This document shows positions 32,701 to 45,900 of a stretch of DNA of 64,000 bases, one piece after another; within the stretch, counting starts at the first letter, position 1, and each line of letters begins with the position of its first letter. The stretch comes from Chondrosia reniformis. Lineage: Eukaryota > Porifera > Demospongiae > Chondrillida > Chondrillidae. The notes beneath the pieces are model-generated. The model had not been told where the DNA came from. It saw nothing but the letters and a program-made list of their open reading frames with translations, and did not search any database. The position numbers and the translations under genes were made by a program. The stretch covers positions 4,428,001 through 4,492,000 of the forward strand of contig OX359199.1 of assembly GCA_947172415.1 (NCBI GenBank). Direction: 5' to 3'.

Positions 32701-35700
32701 GTCGAGAGGGTCCTTCTCTTTTATTGCCATCAATAGACTTGAAACAGTTGATCTTGCTGCCAAAAATGAAACGGGTAGGTTACTTGGCAGAATGGTAGTA
32801 AATGCAATAGTAGTAAATTGACTTGTGTTCCTGTCTATTTAGGAGACAGCTGAATTGTATGTGACTATAAAGAAGACATTTGGTGTTGCTGTGATGCGTC
32901 TCCTTCCTCGACGAGCTGGAGTGAGACCAATTATGAATCTTGGTAGCAAAAAGAGGGATGCCATTGAGAAGGCAAGCTCCTCTTGGATGTTTCTCTAGCT
33001 CCTGTTGGCCCCTCCCACACACTGTGGGTTGGGCTCCTGTTGGCCCCTCCCACAAACTGTAGTTTATATGGAAATAACATTAATTGATGTTTATACACTG
33101 CTATTAGATGCAATCAGTTAATATCTATGTGTTTTATAAGTGTGTTATATGTTAACTGTATGTGATGTTATTTATTGTGCATTTCTACATAAAGCAATGC
33201 AGCAAGCAATCTAAGCTGTCAATCAATCAACAGCTACAAGATCTTTTTCTGGTCTTGAATTATGTGAAAGTAAGTTGAATATGATATGCATGGTGGATGT
33301 CAGTAAGGGTCATTATATACGTATGCCACAAAGAACATACTTTTTGAATATTTATATATTTATTTTGAAGTCTACCAGGAGGAATCTGATTGGTAGTGCT
33401 GTGTTTGGTATTGATGATGTATATTCAAAATGGAAAAAGTTTGTAACTATGCGGAGAAAGGGTCTATCCAGTCAGAATCAAAGGTCAGTTGATGTGTGGT
33501 TTAAATAAGATGTATACACTTTTTTGTAGTTTTTCAACATCACTGCTACTGTTATTCTCTGTCGTAAGGAGACTATACTTCCTATCAATGGACATTTCTA
33601 ATTGTTATGATTCTATTCCTCAAGACAAACTGATGAAGATTATGGAGAATGCCATTAATAGAGTGAGGGTTACCTGTATCACTGCCCTGTGATAACCAGA
33701 CCTTGCTGTTATAAATGTGCTATCTCCCTTAGTAATTGTGTACTTATTATCATGATTGAACTCTGGATATTACCATTGTGCTCCTCAGGGGACATGAGTG
33801 GGCAGGGGTAATATCCAGAGTTCAATGATGATGTTGACCAGTGAATTTATCGCCAGCACTCTGCCACTGGCTATATACTACTACTAATGTACTCTCACTC
33901 TGATTATCAGTTAATTACTAAGTGTATATCGTTTATGCTGAAGTTATATTGTGTCTTTTATATAATCCAGTCAATGTATAATGTATATCAAATTATACTG
34001 CTGTCTTCATATTTTTCTCTGTTGGACTTTACAGAAGGAGTATCCAGTGAAGAGATTCTGTAGAGTTAGTGTCCGTGATAAGAGAGTGAGAAGAGAATTC
34101 GTAAAGAAAGCCACTCTAAATGGTCAATCACTAAGGATTCTGTACAATAAACATACGTATATACACCTAAATCAAATAATTTTAGTAATCGAGTTATTTG
34201 TGCATACGTAGATGTCAAAGTACCAAGTCATAGTACGTAGCTATAATTACTACTAGTAGCATGTAATAGTATATGACCTGTGTGTGTATTTGTATTAGAA
34301 CATGGCTGTTTTGTTGACTTTGCTGAACAACTGGCTGCTGGAGACAAGTCAAACAGCTCCTCCATATTTGTTGATCAAGTTAAACATCACTATTTGCCAA
34401 GGGAGACGGTACTAAAGGATCTAAAGAAACTGATTCAAGCTAATGTTATCAAGGTATGGTTTGGCCTGCATAAGGTACATCAGACATACGAGACTGACTG
34501 CAGTAGAGTCTGCGTATCTGCAGATGCCTTTCTTAGAGATTTATAGTCTGTTATTCTTTAAGAGGTGGTCTCTTTGATATACTGAAGCTGCTACTTCCTG
34601 TACACGTATACTGCACATCAGGAACAACTGACTTGTGGTCAATCAACCTATGTATGTATATACGTATGTACACTTCTGATTAACTGTTTGGCATCATTGA
34701 CAGGTCATGTTTATATGTAGTAGGAGCCTGAGGAAGTTTATTATGTAATTTAGTTACTTTATTGCATTTTCAAATCAACTTATAGATCTGTAATTTTGAA
34801 GTTATCTCTGTTATAATAAAGTCATTGTCTCCGAAAAATTAATTTCAAAATATTATAGTAACTGTATTATTGTTTTTCTTTTTATGTGCAGTTTTTAGGT
34901 AAATATTATAGACAGGGTTGGGGAATTCCCCAGGGCTCGTCTGTATCTGCATTGCTTTGCAGGTAACTGAGCACTTAACTCTATCAACCTTGTCTACAAG
35001 TTATTAATTTTGTCCATTTATTTAGTTTCTTCTATGGAGACATGGAAAGGAAAGTTTTGCCCAATGTTTCGACAAAAAGAGGAGTATGTTGTAGCTAGTT
35101 TCTTTTGCAATCACATCCACCTGTTGTTTATTTTCTAGTTGCTGATGAGGTTCTTTGATGACTTTCTTCTTGTAACAGAAGATGGGGAGACTGCACTGAA
35201 CTTCCTTCACACTCTCTCTAAAGGTTAGTCTCAATTTGAGTGTTTCCATGGTGATACTTCTTAGGCATATTTAAAGTAATATTTCTTATCTCTGATTACT
35301 GTAAGTTTTCTCCATAATTCAAATGAATGTAGGAATTCAAGAGTATAACTGCTATATAAGTCACAGAAAAACTCAAACCAACTTTAAAGTTTTAGAGGAT
35401 GGTACACTAGCATTTAAAGAAGGTATGTCTTGACTTACTAGTATGGTTGTGAGATTGGCAGTCTATTTAATGTTGTGAGTGAAGAGGTGTGTAGGATCCA
35501 TACCTCATGGCCAGGTTGATATCGCTGCTTAACCTCCTTGCCTCTTGTAGCCTCCTGTGGCCTCCTGTAGCCTCTTGTAGCCTCTTGTAGCCTCCTGTAG
35601 CCTCCTGTGGCCTCTTGTAGCCTCCTGTGGCCTCCTGTAACCTCCTGTGACCTCCTGTGGTCTCATATAACCTCCTGTGGGTGGCCTCCTATAGCCTCCT

Positions 35701-38700
35701 GTGGCCTCATGTAGCCTCCTGTGGCCTCCTGTGGCCTCCTGTGGCCTCCTGTGGCCTCCTGTGGCCTCTTGTGACCTTTCTCTCAAAAGATAGCAGTTAA
35801 AATGATCTCAGTCCTTCAAGCATTTGTTATTATCATTATCAAATATGACCTCGTAATACTGTATATTGTGGAATTCAATATTTCTGAATACCTCACTACA
35901 TGAGGTGATGGAGAAGTGGATGGAAGAGTGATACAATATATGCATGTTGTCATATTATATACTAACAGTTTCAACTGCATACAATATATACGTATACATA
36001 TATATAAACACCCCATATTAATCTTAGTAGCTTAGAATTATATGTAGGAAAACCTAGCTTCTGTTGGCATACCATTCATAAGTGTACATGTATGTATTGG
36101 TAAACTTACTTGTAGGGGTTACTACAATGTCCTGGTGTGGTTTGTGTATCGACACCAACACTCTTGAGATATCATGCGATTACTCGAGGTTTATGCACCA
36201 AGGTATGTGGTCTGTTCTCTGACCTATGTACTGACTGGTTGGTTGCCTCTGCCACTCTTCCCTTACCATTAGACCCGGCAGACTCGCTGACTGTTGTGCG
36301 AAATAAGCATCCACTAAGGAATCTGAGGAGGAAGCTGATGTGGTAATCTGCCTATTACGTACATACTGCAGTGTGTGCACCAATGTTTGTGTTTATCTGC
36401 CACAATGAATGAAGTGTACAGGGCAAATGGGTTATCAATGTTTTAGATAATGAAACAAGATACGTACAATTCATTCTATGAATATGCGTACGTATATACG
36501 TAGTTGACAACTGTCAGCAAATGTAATAGGTATATATATACAACCCTGGCTCACTGTACATAATAGGTTTGTCAATAGAATCAGAACCTATCATAGTCTT
36601 TTATTGTAAAGCTATAGGATATACGTACGTATGTATTAGATATTGTATAGCTTTTATCAAATATACTGTATAAATAGGTGCATGATTGAGTATTTAAAAG
36701 TATTATCATCTTTCTCACTTTTCTTTCACTTTCTGTATATTATTTCTCAGAATCCAATAATTACGTACACACTTAAGTTGCTTAAATTATTGTTTCAATA
36801 CATTTAGGCATATGAAATTGAAACCAGTTCATCTTGTGTTTACAGATGTAGAAGTGAGATTGTAGAATTCTTAACTACTACTCTTTTGCTATAATCTTTG
36901 AAATGGTACATCTTCTGAAATTTAGATCATCTAAGGATGCAGTTTGTTTTTCTTCATTATCAAATGTCTTGAAGAAGAAGATCTTCATCACCAGCTTTCA
37001 GGGCTTAAATGTTTGACTAGATAGAAAAACTAACTGCAACTTTAGACACTCTAAATATTTGGAAAATGTACCATTTTAAGGACTGATGCAGCTGGAAAGA
37101 ATTCTTATTCCATTTATGTATTATGTACTACTAAATTGTGTTTACCTATGAATTAGCTAATTCTTCATTGTGCTCATACTCCATTCCTTAGAGCATACTG
37201 ACAGTGACATTAATTATCCTATCAGACCATACTTGTTAAACTATTTGCTCAATTTCATGTTTACTGTATGCCACAAGTCAGACATATTGAAGACTACCCT
37301 CTTAGGCCATGTTGATCTATGTAGCACCTTTTTAGCAAGTACGTATTTTCTCTAATTTTATCGAGCTTAAATATTTTTTAGAGGCTTCATCTTCAGATCT
37401 TTTTTGAGTGTCTAAAGATGCAATTTTCAAGTAGATCTTGTCAGACATTTTGACAAGAAGATATTCTCTAATGACTTGTTCTGTGTCTTTATATGCTCAA
37501 TGTCATTGAAGATTGAAAGTAGTGCCTTTCAAAGATGACAAGTAGACTGTTTTATATAAAAATCAAAAACAGTAGCATAAAGGATCCAAAATGCAAGTAC
37601 TCTTTCATTGAAAATGTTGTTTTTTTTTGGCTTGTTCTTTAGCTAAACTCACAAGAACATGTCTTGCTACATGTTTATCAGACATTTACAGTCCTGGCTA
37701 TGAAGTATACTGCCTATGTTGCTGAATTGCACATGAAGAAGCTGTACAAATACAACCTACAACTATTTGGTATGCAGGCACCAGTGAACTACACTATATA
37801 TAAGCTTACCTGTGATCAATAGAAGTGAATAGTGCTGATTTGCACATACGTACATAACTATTTATATATGCAATATCTTTTTACTTTAGGAATAATTATT
37901 TCTATCATTAGAGGCTTCTATAGTGGAATATACAAGAAGAATAAAGAGGTAAATTTAAGTATGTAACCCAATGGATAAGGAGTGAGACGTAGCTGAATAA
38001 GTTCCCAAGTAAACAGATGGCAGTGAGGAGCCTCTGTAGATAGGAGTGGGGAGCCTCTGGGGGTAGGGGTGGAGAGCCTCTGGGGGTAGGGGTGAAGAGC
38101 CTCTGGGGGTAGGGGTGGGGAGCCTCTGGGGGTAGGAGTGGGGAGCCTCTGGGGGTAGGGGTGGGGAGCCTCTGGGGGTAGGGGTGGGGAGCCTCTGGGG
38201 GTAGGGGCGGGGAGCCTCTGGGGGTAGGGGCGAGGAGCCTCTGGGGGTAGGGGCGAGGAGCCTCTGGGGGTAGGGGCGAGGAGCCTCTGGGGGTAGGGGC
38301 GAGGAGCCTCTGGGGGTAGGGGCGAGGAGCCTCTGGGGGTAGGGGCGAGGAGCCTCTGGGGGTAGGGGTGGGGAGCCTCTGGGGATAGGAGTGGAAAGCC
38401 TCCTGGGGGTGGGGAGACTCTGGGGGTAGGGGTGGGGAGCCTCTGGGGGTAGGGGTGGGGAACCTCTGGGGGTAGGGGTGGAAAGCCTCCTGGGGGTAGG
38501 GGTGAAGAGCCTCTGGGGGTAGGGGCGAGGAGCCTCTGGGGGTAGGGGTGGGGAGCCTCTGGGGATAGGAGTGGAAAGCCTCCTGGGGGTGGGGAGACTC
38601 TGGGGGTAGGGGTGGGGAGACTCTGGGGGTAGGGGTGGGGAGCCTCTGGGGGTAGGGGTGGGGAACCTCTGGGGGTAGGGGTGGAAAGCCTCCTGGGGGT

Positions 38701-39692
38701 AGGGGTGGAGAGCCTCTGGGGGTAGGAGTGGGGGTGAGTACGGAACTGTTACATTCAATGTAAAATGTCTTAGGAGAAACAATTCTGTCCTCTAGTACTA
38801 TCAATTTTATGGTGCTTTCTTCTCCAGGTGAAAAGGTGTTCAAAGATACCTGCTTTTTCCCTAATTGCCATGTGAGTAGTTACAATCAGTTCTTAAGCAC
38901 TTTGTGTTGGTGCAGTTGATAGGTTTTCATATTCACTCAATTCATGCTATTTATAAAATATACTTTTTATGGTTGACATCTGAAATGCACAGTTTTGAAG
39001 TTTTGATGCAGTAAATGATAATTGTCTCCACTTACGTATGTACCTACTCTTGATTGTATACTGTTGAAATAGCGATAGCTGACATGTGTGACAATTTGTT
39101 TTTGTAATGGTATTATTGATGTTAACATGAACCAATCTTTTATATTTCCTAGTTTGGGTCTAAAGGCATTCTGTCTTGTTTTGGAGAAGAATGACAGCAA
39201 ACTTGAAAATAGACTAGTTTTGAGAAGACTCAGAAGCAATCTTAAAATGGGACTCAAAAAATTGGTGTGTTGTGGGGTTGGCTCAATATGCTTACAAATT
39301 GTACTGTAACTGTATTCATGATGTTTGTGTACAATGCCCAGTAGACAAAAAGTATATACAAACATTTGTTAGTATTTCCCAAGTAAAACAAACATGTACA
39401 TGAGCCAGCTGTGATTGGATGATACATAGTTTGATGTATATATCTCAGTTGTCATGGTGATACAGGAATGGTATTTGAATTATGTACATACATACAGTAC
39501 AGTCTGTATGTATGTATGTATGTATGTATACGTGTACAGTAGATAGAAAATGTACAGAACTTCATTTGAATCTTAGGTATCTTATTGTATATTTTTTGGC
39601 TGCAGAATGAAGAATATCACATGACAATAAAGAAACTTGATCTGAAGAGGGTCGAGTGGGGAAGACAATTATTTAGAGAGCCAGTTCTCTGA
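26800..39692 (+). CDS. TERT: Telomerase reverse transcriptase catalytic subunit
   Basis: The preferred start is 26800 (AAGATGG context); in-frame ATGs also exist at 26743 and 26779. TEN domain over the first five exons (26800-27042, 27176-27226, 27299-27429, about 27703-27789, about 27859-28046), including RIGDDLLYFLLHKC and the GQ-type VSGIPIYIRFG. A basic linker follows (about 28903-29103). RNA-binding domain: LCRLTSRLKGVVQPF and CRYKHLLAHHCPL (about 29660-29905), FNFVRSVCEKVIPMELWG (31251), RFISLRYFEQYSL (about 31970) and SHFYITA with FYYRKLVWRRI (about 32590). RT motifs: 1/2 RAGVRPIMNL, A LSMDISNCYDSIPQDKL, B' GWGIPQGSSVSALLC (34900-34960), C RFFDDFLLVT (about 35140-35180), E WCGLCIDTNTLEI (36130). 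All three catalytic Asp are present. The C-terminal extension runs 36270-39692 (NLRRKLM, HMKLKPVHLVF, LNSQEHVLLHVYQTF, final REPVL). Exons between 29905 and 31250 are not fully resolved. Nuclear; adds telomere repeats. Confidence 0.95.
28117..28274. mobile_element. Short TIR element (hAT-like ends), 158 bp
   Basis: Ends CAGGGCTGCATAGAA and TTCTGCATACAGCCCTG are imperfect inverted repeats. The interior is C-rich, with a run of about 14 C. CAGGG-type termini resemble hAT non-autonomous elements. No clear 8-bp target duplication was seen. It sits in a TERT intron. Confidence 0.55.
30345..30480 (-). repeat. Dispersed repeat family R1, inverted copy
   Basis: Reads on the minus strand: GCTTTGGATGAGGATA, TTCTCCACTGGGCCAG, TTTCTGGGAATTCCACCCTT, ATCAGTGACCCAGG. 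In a TERT intron. Confidence 0.7.
30838..30965 (+). repeat. Possible tRNA-derived SINE-like repeat
   Basis: CATTGTAGCTCAATGGCAGA has a pol III A-box-like TAGCTCAATGG. A related copy is at about 51980-52035 (TTGTACCTCAGTGGCAGAGT). Both are followed by TTTTTCCTCTT-type sequence. The B box is not convincing, so the SINE assignment is tentative. Confidence 0.35.
31349..31833. repeat. 22-bp minisatellite in a TERT intron
   Basis: About 21-22 copies of a 22-bp GT-rich unit (TGTATGAGTGYGTRTGTAGA), with ordered variants (GTGTGT, GCGTATG, ACGTATG). It begins about 15 bp after the 3' end of the TERT exon that encodes ELWGTVENKNVFYK. Its long open frames on the minus strand (Tyr/Thr/His repeats) are by-products of the repeat. 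Confidence 0.95.
33750..33832. mobile_element. Hairpin element, 83 bp
   Basis: Arms TGAACTCTGGATATTACC and GGTAATATCCAGAGTTCA are perfect inverted repeats around a core with ATTGTGCTCCTCAGG and GACATGAGTGGG. The core recurs at about 50320-50360. Lies in a TERT intron. Confidence 0.6.
35538..35775. repeat. 10-bp minisatellite (CCTCCTGTRG) in a TERT intron
   Basis: More than 20 copies of a pyrimidine-rich 10-mer between the exon ending near 35421 and the motif E exon at about 36115. The unit's minus strand is purine-rich (GGAGG runs). Confidence 0.95.
38028..38737. repeat. 23-bp G-rich minisatellite in a TERT intron
   Basis: About 30 copies of GAGCCTCTGGGGGTAGGGGT plus GGG, lying between the exon ending near 37948 and the exon at about 38827. 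Each unit has G-runs of 5, 4 and 4 or so on the transcript strand, a strong G-quadruplex composition. Large proline-rich open frames on the minus strand are shadows. Confidence 0.95.
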
Positions 39693-39934
39693 GATGACAT
39701 ACCACATTGCACCGCAGTGTATGCATACCTAAAATGCTTACACAAGATTTATGAATTATTCAAAATTATTATACAGTGCTATGCTTTGTATCAATATAAA
39801 TACACAGATTTGTTTTGGCTTCTCGTCTACTAGCTAAGTAGTATATAGCCGGACTTGAACTCAAGGTATCGATTCAACGGCCCCAGTGAAGTACCCGGTG
39901 GTGTTGTGTAGAGTGAATCGCACTTATATCTGGG
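39693..39934 (+). promoter_or_regulatory. TERT-receptor kinase spacer (receptor promoter)
   Basis: Only 242 bp lie between the TERT stop and the receptor kinase start codon on the same strand. The TERT 3' UTR and the receptor 5' flank must share it. AATAAA-like and CAATATAAATAC motifs are near 39797. No other gene is present. Confidence 0.5.
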
Positions 39935-42900
39935 ATGATTTTAAGAGTGCCCCTTTTACTGTGGGCTTTGCTATTATTAGAAGGCAATGTAATAGGTCAG
40001 CTTCTAAAAGTCGAGGACGAGTTTTGTGCCAGAGAATCCCCACCCCGTGTTACCTGTCCGAACCCCGTGGAAGGAGCCCCACCTAACCCGAGTAGTATTT
40101 TAGAGGAAAACGTAATTCGTTGCTACACTTCGTGTATAATGAGTGTAAGTTTAGTAAATTCTTTACATGTTCTGTGCTATTCCGCGTCCTGTTGTAATCG
40201 GGATCTGGTATTTGTGATAATGATTAACAAATACGTGTATATTATATACGGTAGAGGTTGGGAACACTGGTAGAGGTTGGGAACACATATAGAGGTTAGG
40301 AACACATATAGAGGTTGGGAACACATATAGAGGTTGGGAACATAGGTAGAGGTTAGGAACACTGGTAGAGGTTGGGAACACAGGTAGAGGTTGGGAACAC
40401 TGGTAGTGGTTGGGAACACTGGTAGAGGTTGGGAACACAGGTAGTGGTTGGGAACACAGGTAGAGGTTGGGAACACTGGTAGAGGTGGTTATATGAATGT
40501 CATGTATATATATGTACAGTTTCTGCTTAATGAAGCATGCATTTATGTAAATGTTTCTCATGTTGGCAGGATTAGAGGATGGAAGGGTGTGCTCATTTGG
40601 GGTAGGGGTCATTGAGTTTATTAGAGAAGGGATACACAGAGATTAACTCTCTTTATATATATATTATTATCCAAAGTAGGGATACATACAGTGTATATAG
40701 TATATACATGTTCAAAGCTCTCTCCAGGTTTAATTCCCCTATAGGCTTTTTTATAGAATAGGCACAGCATGTAGGAAAATGGTGTATTAGATTTTGCATG
40801 TCACTTTAAGATTTAGAGACCAAACCGGTAGTTCTTATACTAATAGTTTAGATAAGATATAGTCTAGTGGCCTGTTGCTATGATCTGTTAGCACTGGAAG
40901 CACCATGTGTATATTCCTGTGGTTTTGATGTGGTTGAAATGATTTCATGTAAAATGTCTACCTATACATCAAATTCATTATTTGGAGCAGCCTTCAACTT
41001 GTTATCTCCATTATTCAACTTGAAAGTCTTGCCCTTAACAGTAGCTGTATTGTCCTGTGGCTAAGAAATCATCCAGGTCTAAGATGTTCTCCGGATGTAT
41101 ACTTTGAACTGCCTGGTTTTTCCTTGTACATACAAAGTACAGTTTCAGAGTTTATTCATTCTGTCACTGCGACTTAGCTTAACATGTTTTTAATATTCAT
41201 TTCTTGTCAGACATTGTTCTGCATACAAGTACTGATAGTGTGAGTTCATAAAAGGAATCATGTATTGATAACAAGTCATTTAACTGCTATTTAGCTCTCT
41301 CTTCATATCATCACATAGGTAATCTGTAGGTTTCCTATTTAATGTAGCATAGAACACTAAAAGCAGTTAAATGTTCAGCAGTAGACCTTTGCATGGAGTA
41401 CCGCAGTGACACAAAATCTAATTTGGGAGAAGACATAGTTCAAACACAAATTTTGTAATCCTAGAGTTTTGAAGTTATCATAAGAGAGTTTGTTCGGCTT
41501 TGCACCCTAGAACATAATTGGTGGTAGCCAAGGAGCTTAATAGCTATTAAATGTGTAGAATTGATTACATACTGACCAAGAGCTGTACCTGTTATGTACT
41601 TACTGTTGTCTGTGGTATTGAAAGTGAAGCAAAGAGGATCTGTGCTTGTTATTAATATTGAACAGCATTTTCATGTCTTCACATCATGTCCCATACCCTG
41701 AGTGTGGTCTGTTTGAAGATTAGTTAACGGTATTCCTTCATGTCGGTAGGAATACTTACCTCTGTAGAGTAGAATATGACATTGGCCATATATATGTATG
41801 TGTATGTACAGCAATGAAACATATGAATACACTTATTGACATGTGTATGCATGTGTAAGGAAGTACGTAGTTCATACTTGTCATATGAAGCCATATGAAG
41901 CCACCATAAATTTTAAGTTATGGCAAAGTTACCATGGTATTGTCAACTTTAAAATATGTTCTATGGTCCTTGGCTGCACTTTAAGATAGTGTGTGTTCCA
42001 ACAGAGGGTACTACCTTATCTATAGAGGATTTTCCTAGTTCTGAGGGATATTTGACTAATAAAGCACTTTCACACTATTGACAAGTTAAGTTTTGTGTAA
42101 TTCACATTTCAGTTTAGTACTTCCAAGTTTAAGATTATACATTTAGTACTTCCAAGTTTAAGATTATACATTTAGTACTTCCAAGTTTAAGATTATACAT
42201 TTAGTACTTCCAAGTTTAAGATTATACATTTAGTACCTCCAAGTTTAAGATTAAACATTTAGTACTTTCCAGATTAAGATTAAACAAGTTTAAGATTAAA
42301 CATTTAGTACTTTCCAGATTAAGATTAAACATTCCCTTTGATTGTTTATCAATGTAAAAATATTCCAGTGTTATCTACGTCTGACATAATACAATTCTCT
42401 CTCTCTCTCTTTATTTAGGATGAGCTGATGTACCAAGGAGTAAGTTGACAGGGGTTCAGATAATAAACACAACTTCCAATACATAATACCTCCTTAGCTT
42501 AACACACTTAGAACTTATGCTTGGTTAGCCATCACCACTCAACCTTGTTATGTAACTGGTGATGTAACTGCACTAAAGTACATACTCTTTTATGTGATAC
42601 AACTATAGGAAATCTAAAAGCACATCTAAAGATGTATAACATGGTTACAGATAACTTTAAACCCTTGATTGTACTATATTATTCTCTTTAATGATCAATT
42701 CTCATGCTGTAACTCTTTTTCTCCCTCCTTGCATGCCACTCACTCAATTGTGACAAACAGAACAGCATATACAAAAGTGTATTTTAGTCAGTTGAAAATA
42801 TTTCCTCAGCAAAGTGACTTCATCACTATGCTCATGTATGTAGTTCACCTAGATATGATGACCTAAACGGCCATACTGTCCAGCCAAGCATTTGGGTGGA

Positions 42901-45900
42901 CCCTGCTGTGTATACTCTGTTTACCTTATAGGATGTGTTATTTCATGGTGTGTTCATCACTCATTGTGTATCAATTTAGTATTTCCTTTTGATAAAGTGC
43001 ACATTAAAGTGTTCATTACAGAATAGTGACATGATTCCCCAATAGTTGTAACAATATTTTTATTGATCAAGGCAAGTACGTACCTCTACATACATATTTG
43101 ATTTGCTCTTTGAAAAAACTCTTGCCTAAAATTCTATTTCTGGTAATTTGACCACTTGTATAGTTGGAACTAATAATAAGTAACTCAAAGCTTACCTTCC
43201 TACATAAAAATAGTTTCAAGTACTGTATATGGGCTCTGTTAGTTGATGGCTCATGTTCCAAGGCTTCTTCTTACGTAAGTACAACCTTCTAACCTAAGTA
43301 CAGCTCTTTACCTGAATGATTATGGGAGGAAGGTCCATCCATCACAAATATTCAAGTGAAAGGGAAAGCAAAGACTTGCTTGATGAGTCACTTTATCCTA
43401 ATCAGACTGTTACATGGACTTGGGTTATTGATTGAAGTCCTACCTGTCATTTGTCAGGAAGGTGACCTAATTCACAACTGCCAGAAACCTGACAACTTGT
43501 TTTTATGTCATTCATGGGGCAGATAACCCAGTCAGATCAAAGAACAACTGCCTGAATTCACAATGGGAGATTTGCCATAAGTAGCTACTAAGACCAGTGC
43601 ATTAAGGTCTATTTACTGTATTGATACTTTCCTGCCATCCTCTTTCAAACTGTTGCAAGACAAAAGCATTACCTATTGAGGTCCTTGTGTGGCTTACTCA
43701 ATATTATACAAAAAAACTGAAAAGATATTTTAATTGATATAATTTTTTACCTTTCAACTTTAGGCTGGCACTAGTATCTGTACCACTTAATTGCTTTAGC
43801 CAGTGTCTCTCGTGAGACTAAAGCCGTCTAATGGCTTGTGTGTAGACTTATTAGATAAGGTAGCTAATATGAAATGTGTCACTAGTCCCTTAACCACAAA
43901 GCCTCTAATATGCTACATACGTATATCCCATCATGTATTCTAGTAAGTGGAATATGAAGACATCTGTACCTCTACAGTGATTATATATCTTTTCATATAC
44001 ATATGTATGTGTGTACATATATACTTATTACTGATAGGGAGTAATTTTAGTTACGTTCATTATGATAGATAAGTTTATTGGAGTTACAGTACAAGTCAAA
44101 AGAAACTTACAGTTTTCTGCAGTTTCCTTGAAACTACTTACTATATACGTATCTATATTATTGTAATATTGCCATTTTATTATTATTGGTACTGCGAAAA
44201 GGATAGCAGTACAGATGTACGCCGAGATTCCGTAAAAATACGTACGGAATTTTGCGGAAAACTGTAAGTTTCTTTCGACTTGTACTGTATCTGCAACGAA
44301 AATCGAGCTAGATTGAACATTTCAACCCGTAGGTCTTCATCAGCAATAATGAGGAAAGGATTACAGCAATTGGTTTAAATAGAAAAAGTGACATGAGTTG
44401 AAAATTGAATTGGTATTTTATTCAATTTTCAACTCCTGTTATTCCAATAAACTTATCTATCATACTTACGTATTACTGTATGTGCCCAATTTATATTTTC
44501 ACCAGTCCTAACTTACATATATAAGACCCCTAGATTTAGCATGGAGAGTCAAGGACTCACAAAAGATCAAGAAGAAGACAAGGATTCCCTGGGTCACTGA
44601 TAAAGGGTGGAATTCCCAGAAAATGCTGTCTGGCCCAGTGGAGAAGAAGAGAAGTAGATGGAGAAAACTCTTGTATCCCCATCTAAAGCTCTCACTAGGT
44701 TTAGTTCCCTATAGGCCTTTACTCTAATGCATGTAGCATGTTAAAAAAATATTAGATTATTCATGTGGTATGAATGTCCTTACCTCCAGCTGAATATTCA
44801 TAATGACACAGTGTGGCCCTACTTCAGTATTAGTGAACTATCAGATACAGATGAAAGGCGCATTGCTGTAAGTAACACCTTTATACAGTATGTATTTCAG
44901 GTGCAGTACTTGTATTTAGTATGTACATTGCTCGTGTTTGTGTCTTAGGTTACCAGTTGTGAGCAGTTCTGTGGTTTTACAGCTCTTAGCCCCCCTCTTC
45001 ATTCTGTCTGCCTCACTTTCTGTCCAACGTCAGGCAATTCAGAGGTAATTCACTCAGTGTATGTATACAGGTACATTTGATCTTAACATGAGTCCCAGGT
45101 TGGATAAAGACTCCAAATTTCATTACAATTAGGCCAATCTCTTTTCCTTACTTGTCTTTAGCAGCTATGAGTTTAAAAAATAAAATGGCCGCTACAAAAG
45201 CAGTTGGTGGAGATGTAAGAGTATGCTGTACTTTGAGGTCTCCTATTGGTTGCTTGGAGGCAATGATCCATCAATGGATTTAGATAGCCCCTCCCACAGG
45301 AAATGGGCGGGGTTACCATAGGATGGCCTAATTGAATTGCACTCAATTGGAGTAAGGGAAAACCCATACTGGTATTGCTGTGGCAATCATACAATATATA
45401 GCACCAACAATAGATATAAAAGACTTAGGGTATGCCTATAAAGGTATGGACGCAGTCTACCTTATCTCCCAACTGATCTGATTCTTGGAATTCCACCCTT
45501 CATCAGTGACCTATCTTTGTGGACCTTTGAGGTCTGTATGTTGGAAATCTACCGATCAAATATGCACTGTAGATCAATTGGTGCTAAAAGTCTGTGTATA
45601 CACCCATACACTCATAGATGTAACAATCTCTTGTTATGTATTTGCTGGAATTGTAAACACAAATTTCTCTACCTACGTATAACCTTGGCATCTTAGCATA
45701 GCAAGTTGTCCTCTGTTAACGTAGTATTCATTTTTCTGATACACAGGCCTGTGCACTAGGATGTGGCCTTGGCAGAGATCTTAATAAGACATATGGTAAG
45801 ATTCTAGCACTTTCCTTCATTTATTGTCACTTTATAAATTTTATTGTGCATACCTCCAGGACCTGTATCTTCATACAAAGCTCTCTCCAGGTTTAGTTTC

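Noticed and set aside
37190..37340. Candidate extra TERT exon (HTDSDINYPIRPYLLNY)
   Set aside because: The conserved C-terminal extension runs directly from the exon at about 36809-36845 (VHLVFTD) to about 37642 (LNSQEHV), so this frame is not needed. Probably intronic.
37908..38843. 311-aa and 275-aa proline-rich open frames on the minus strand
   Set aside because: They are translations of the 23-bp G-rich minisatellite in a TERT intron. The unit lacks stops in these frames, and there is no start context or splice logic.
40867..41064. 65-aa plus-strand frame
   Set aside because: Sits in receptor intron 1 next to an R1 repeat, with no splice or domain support.
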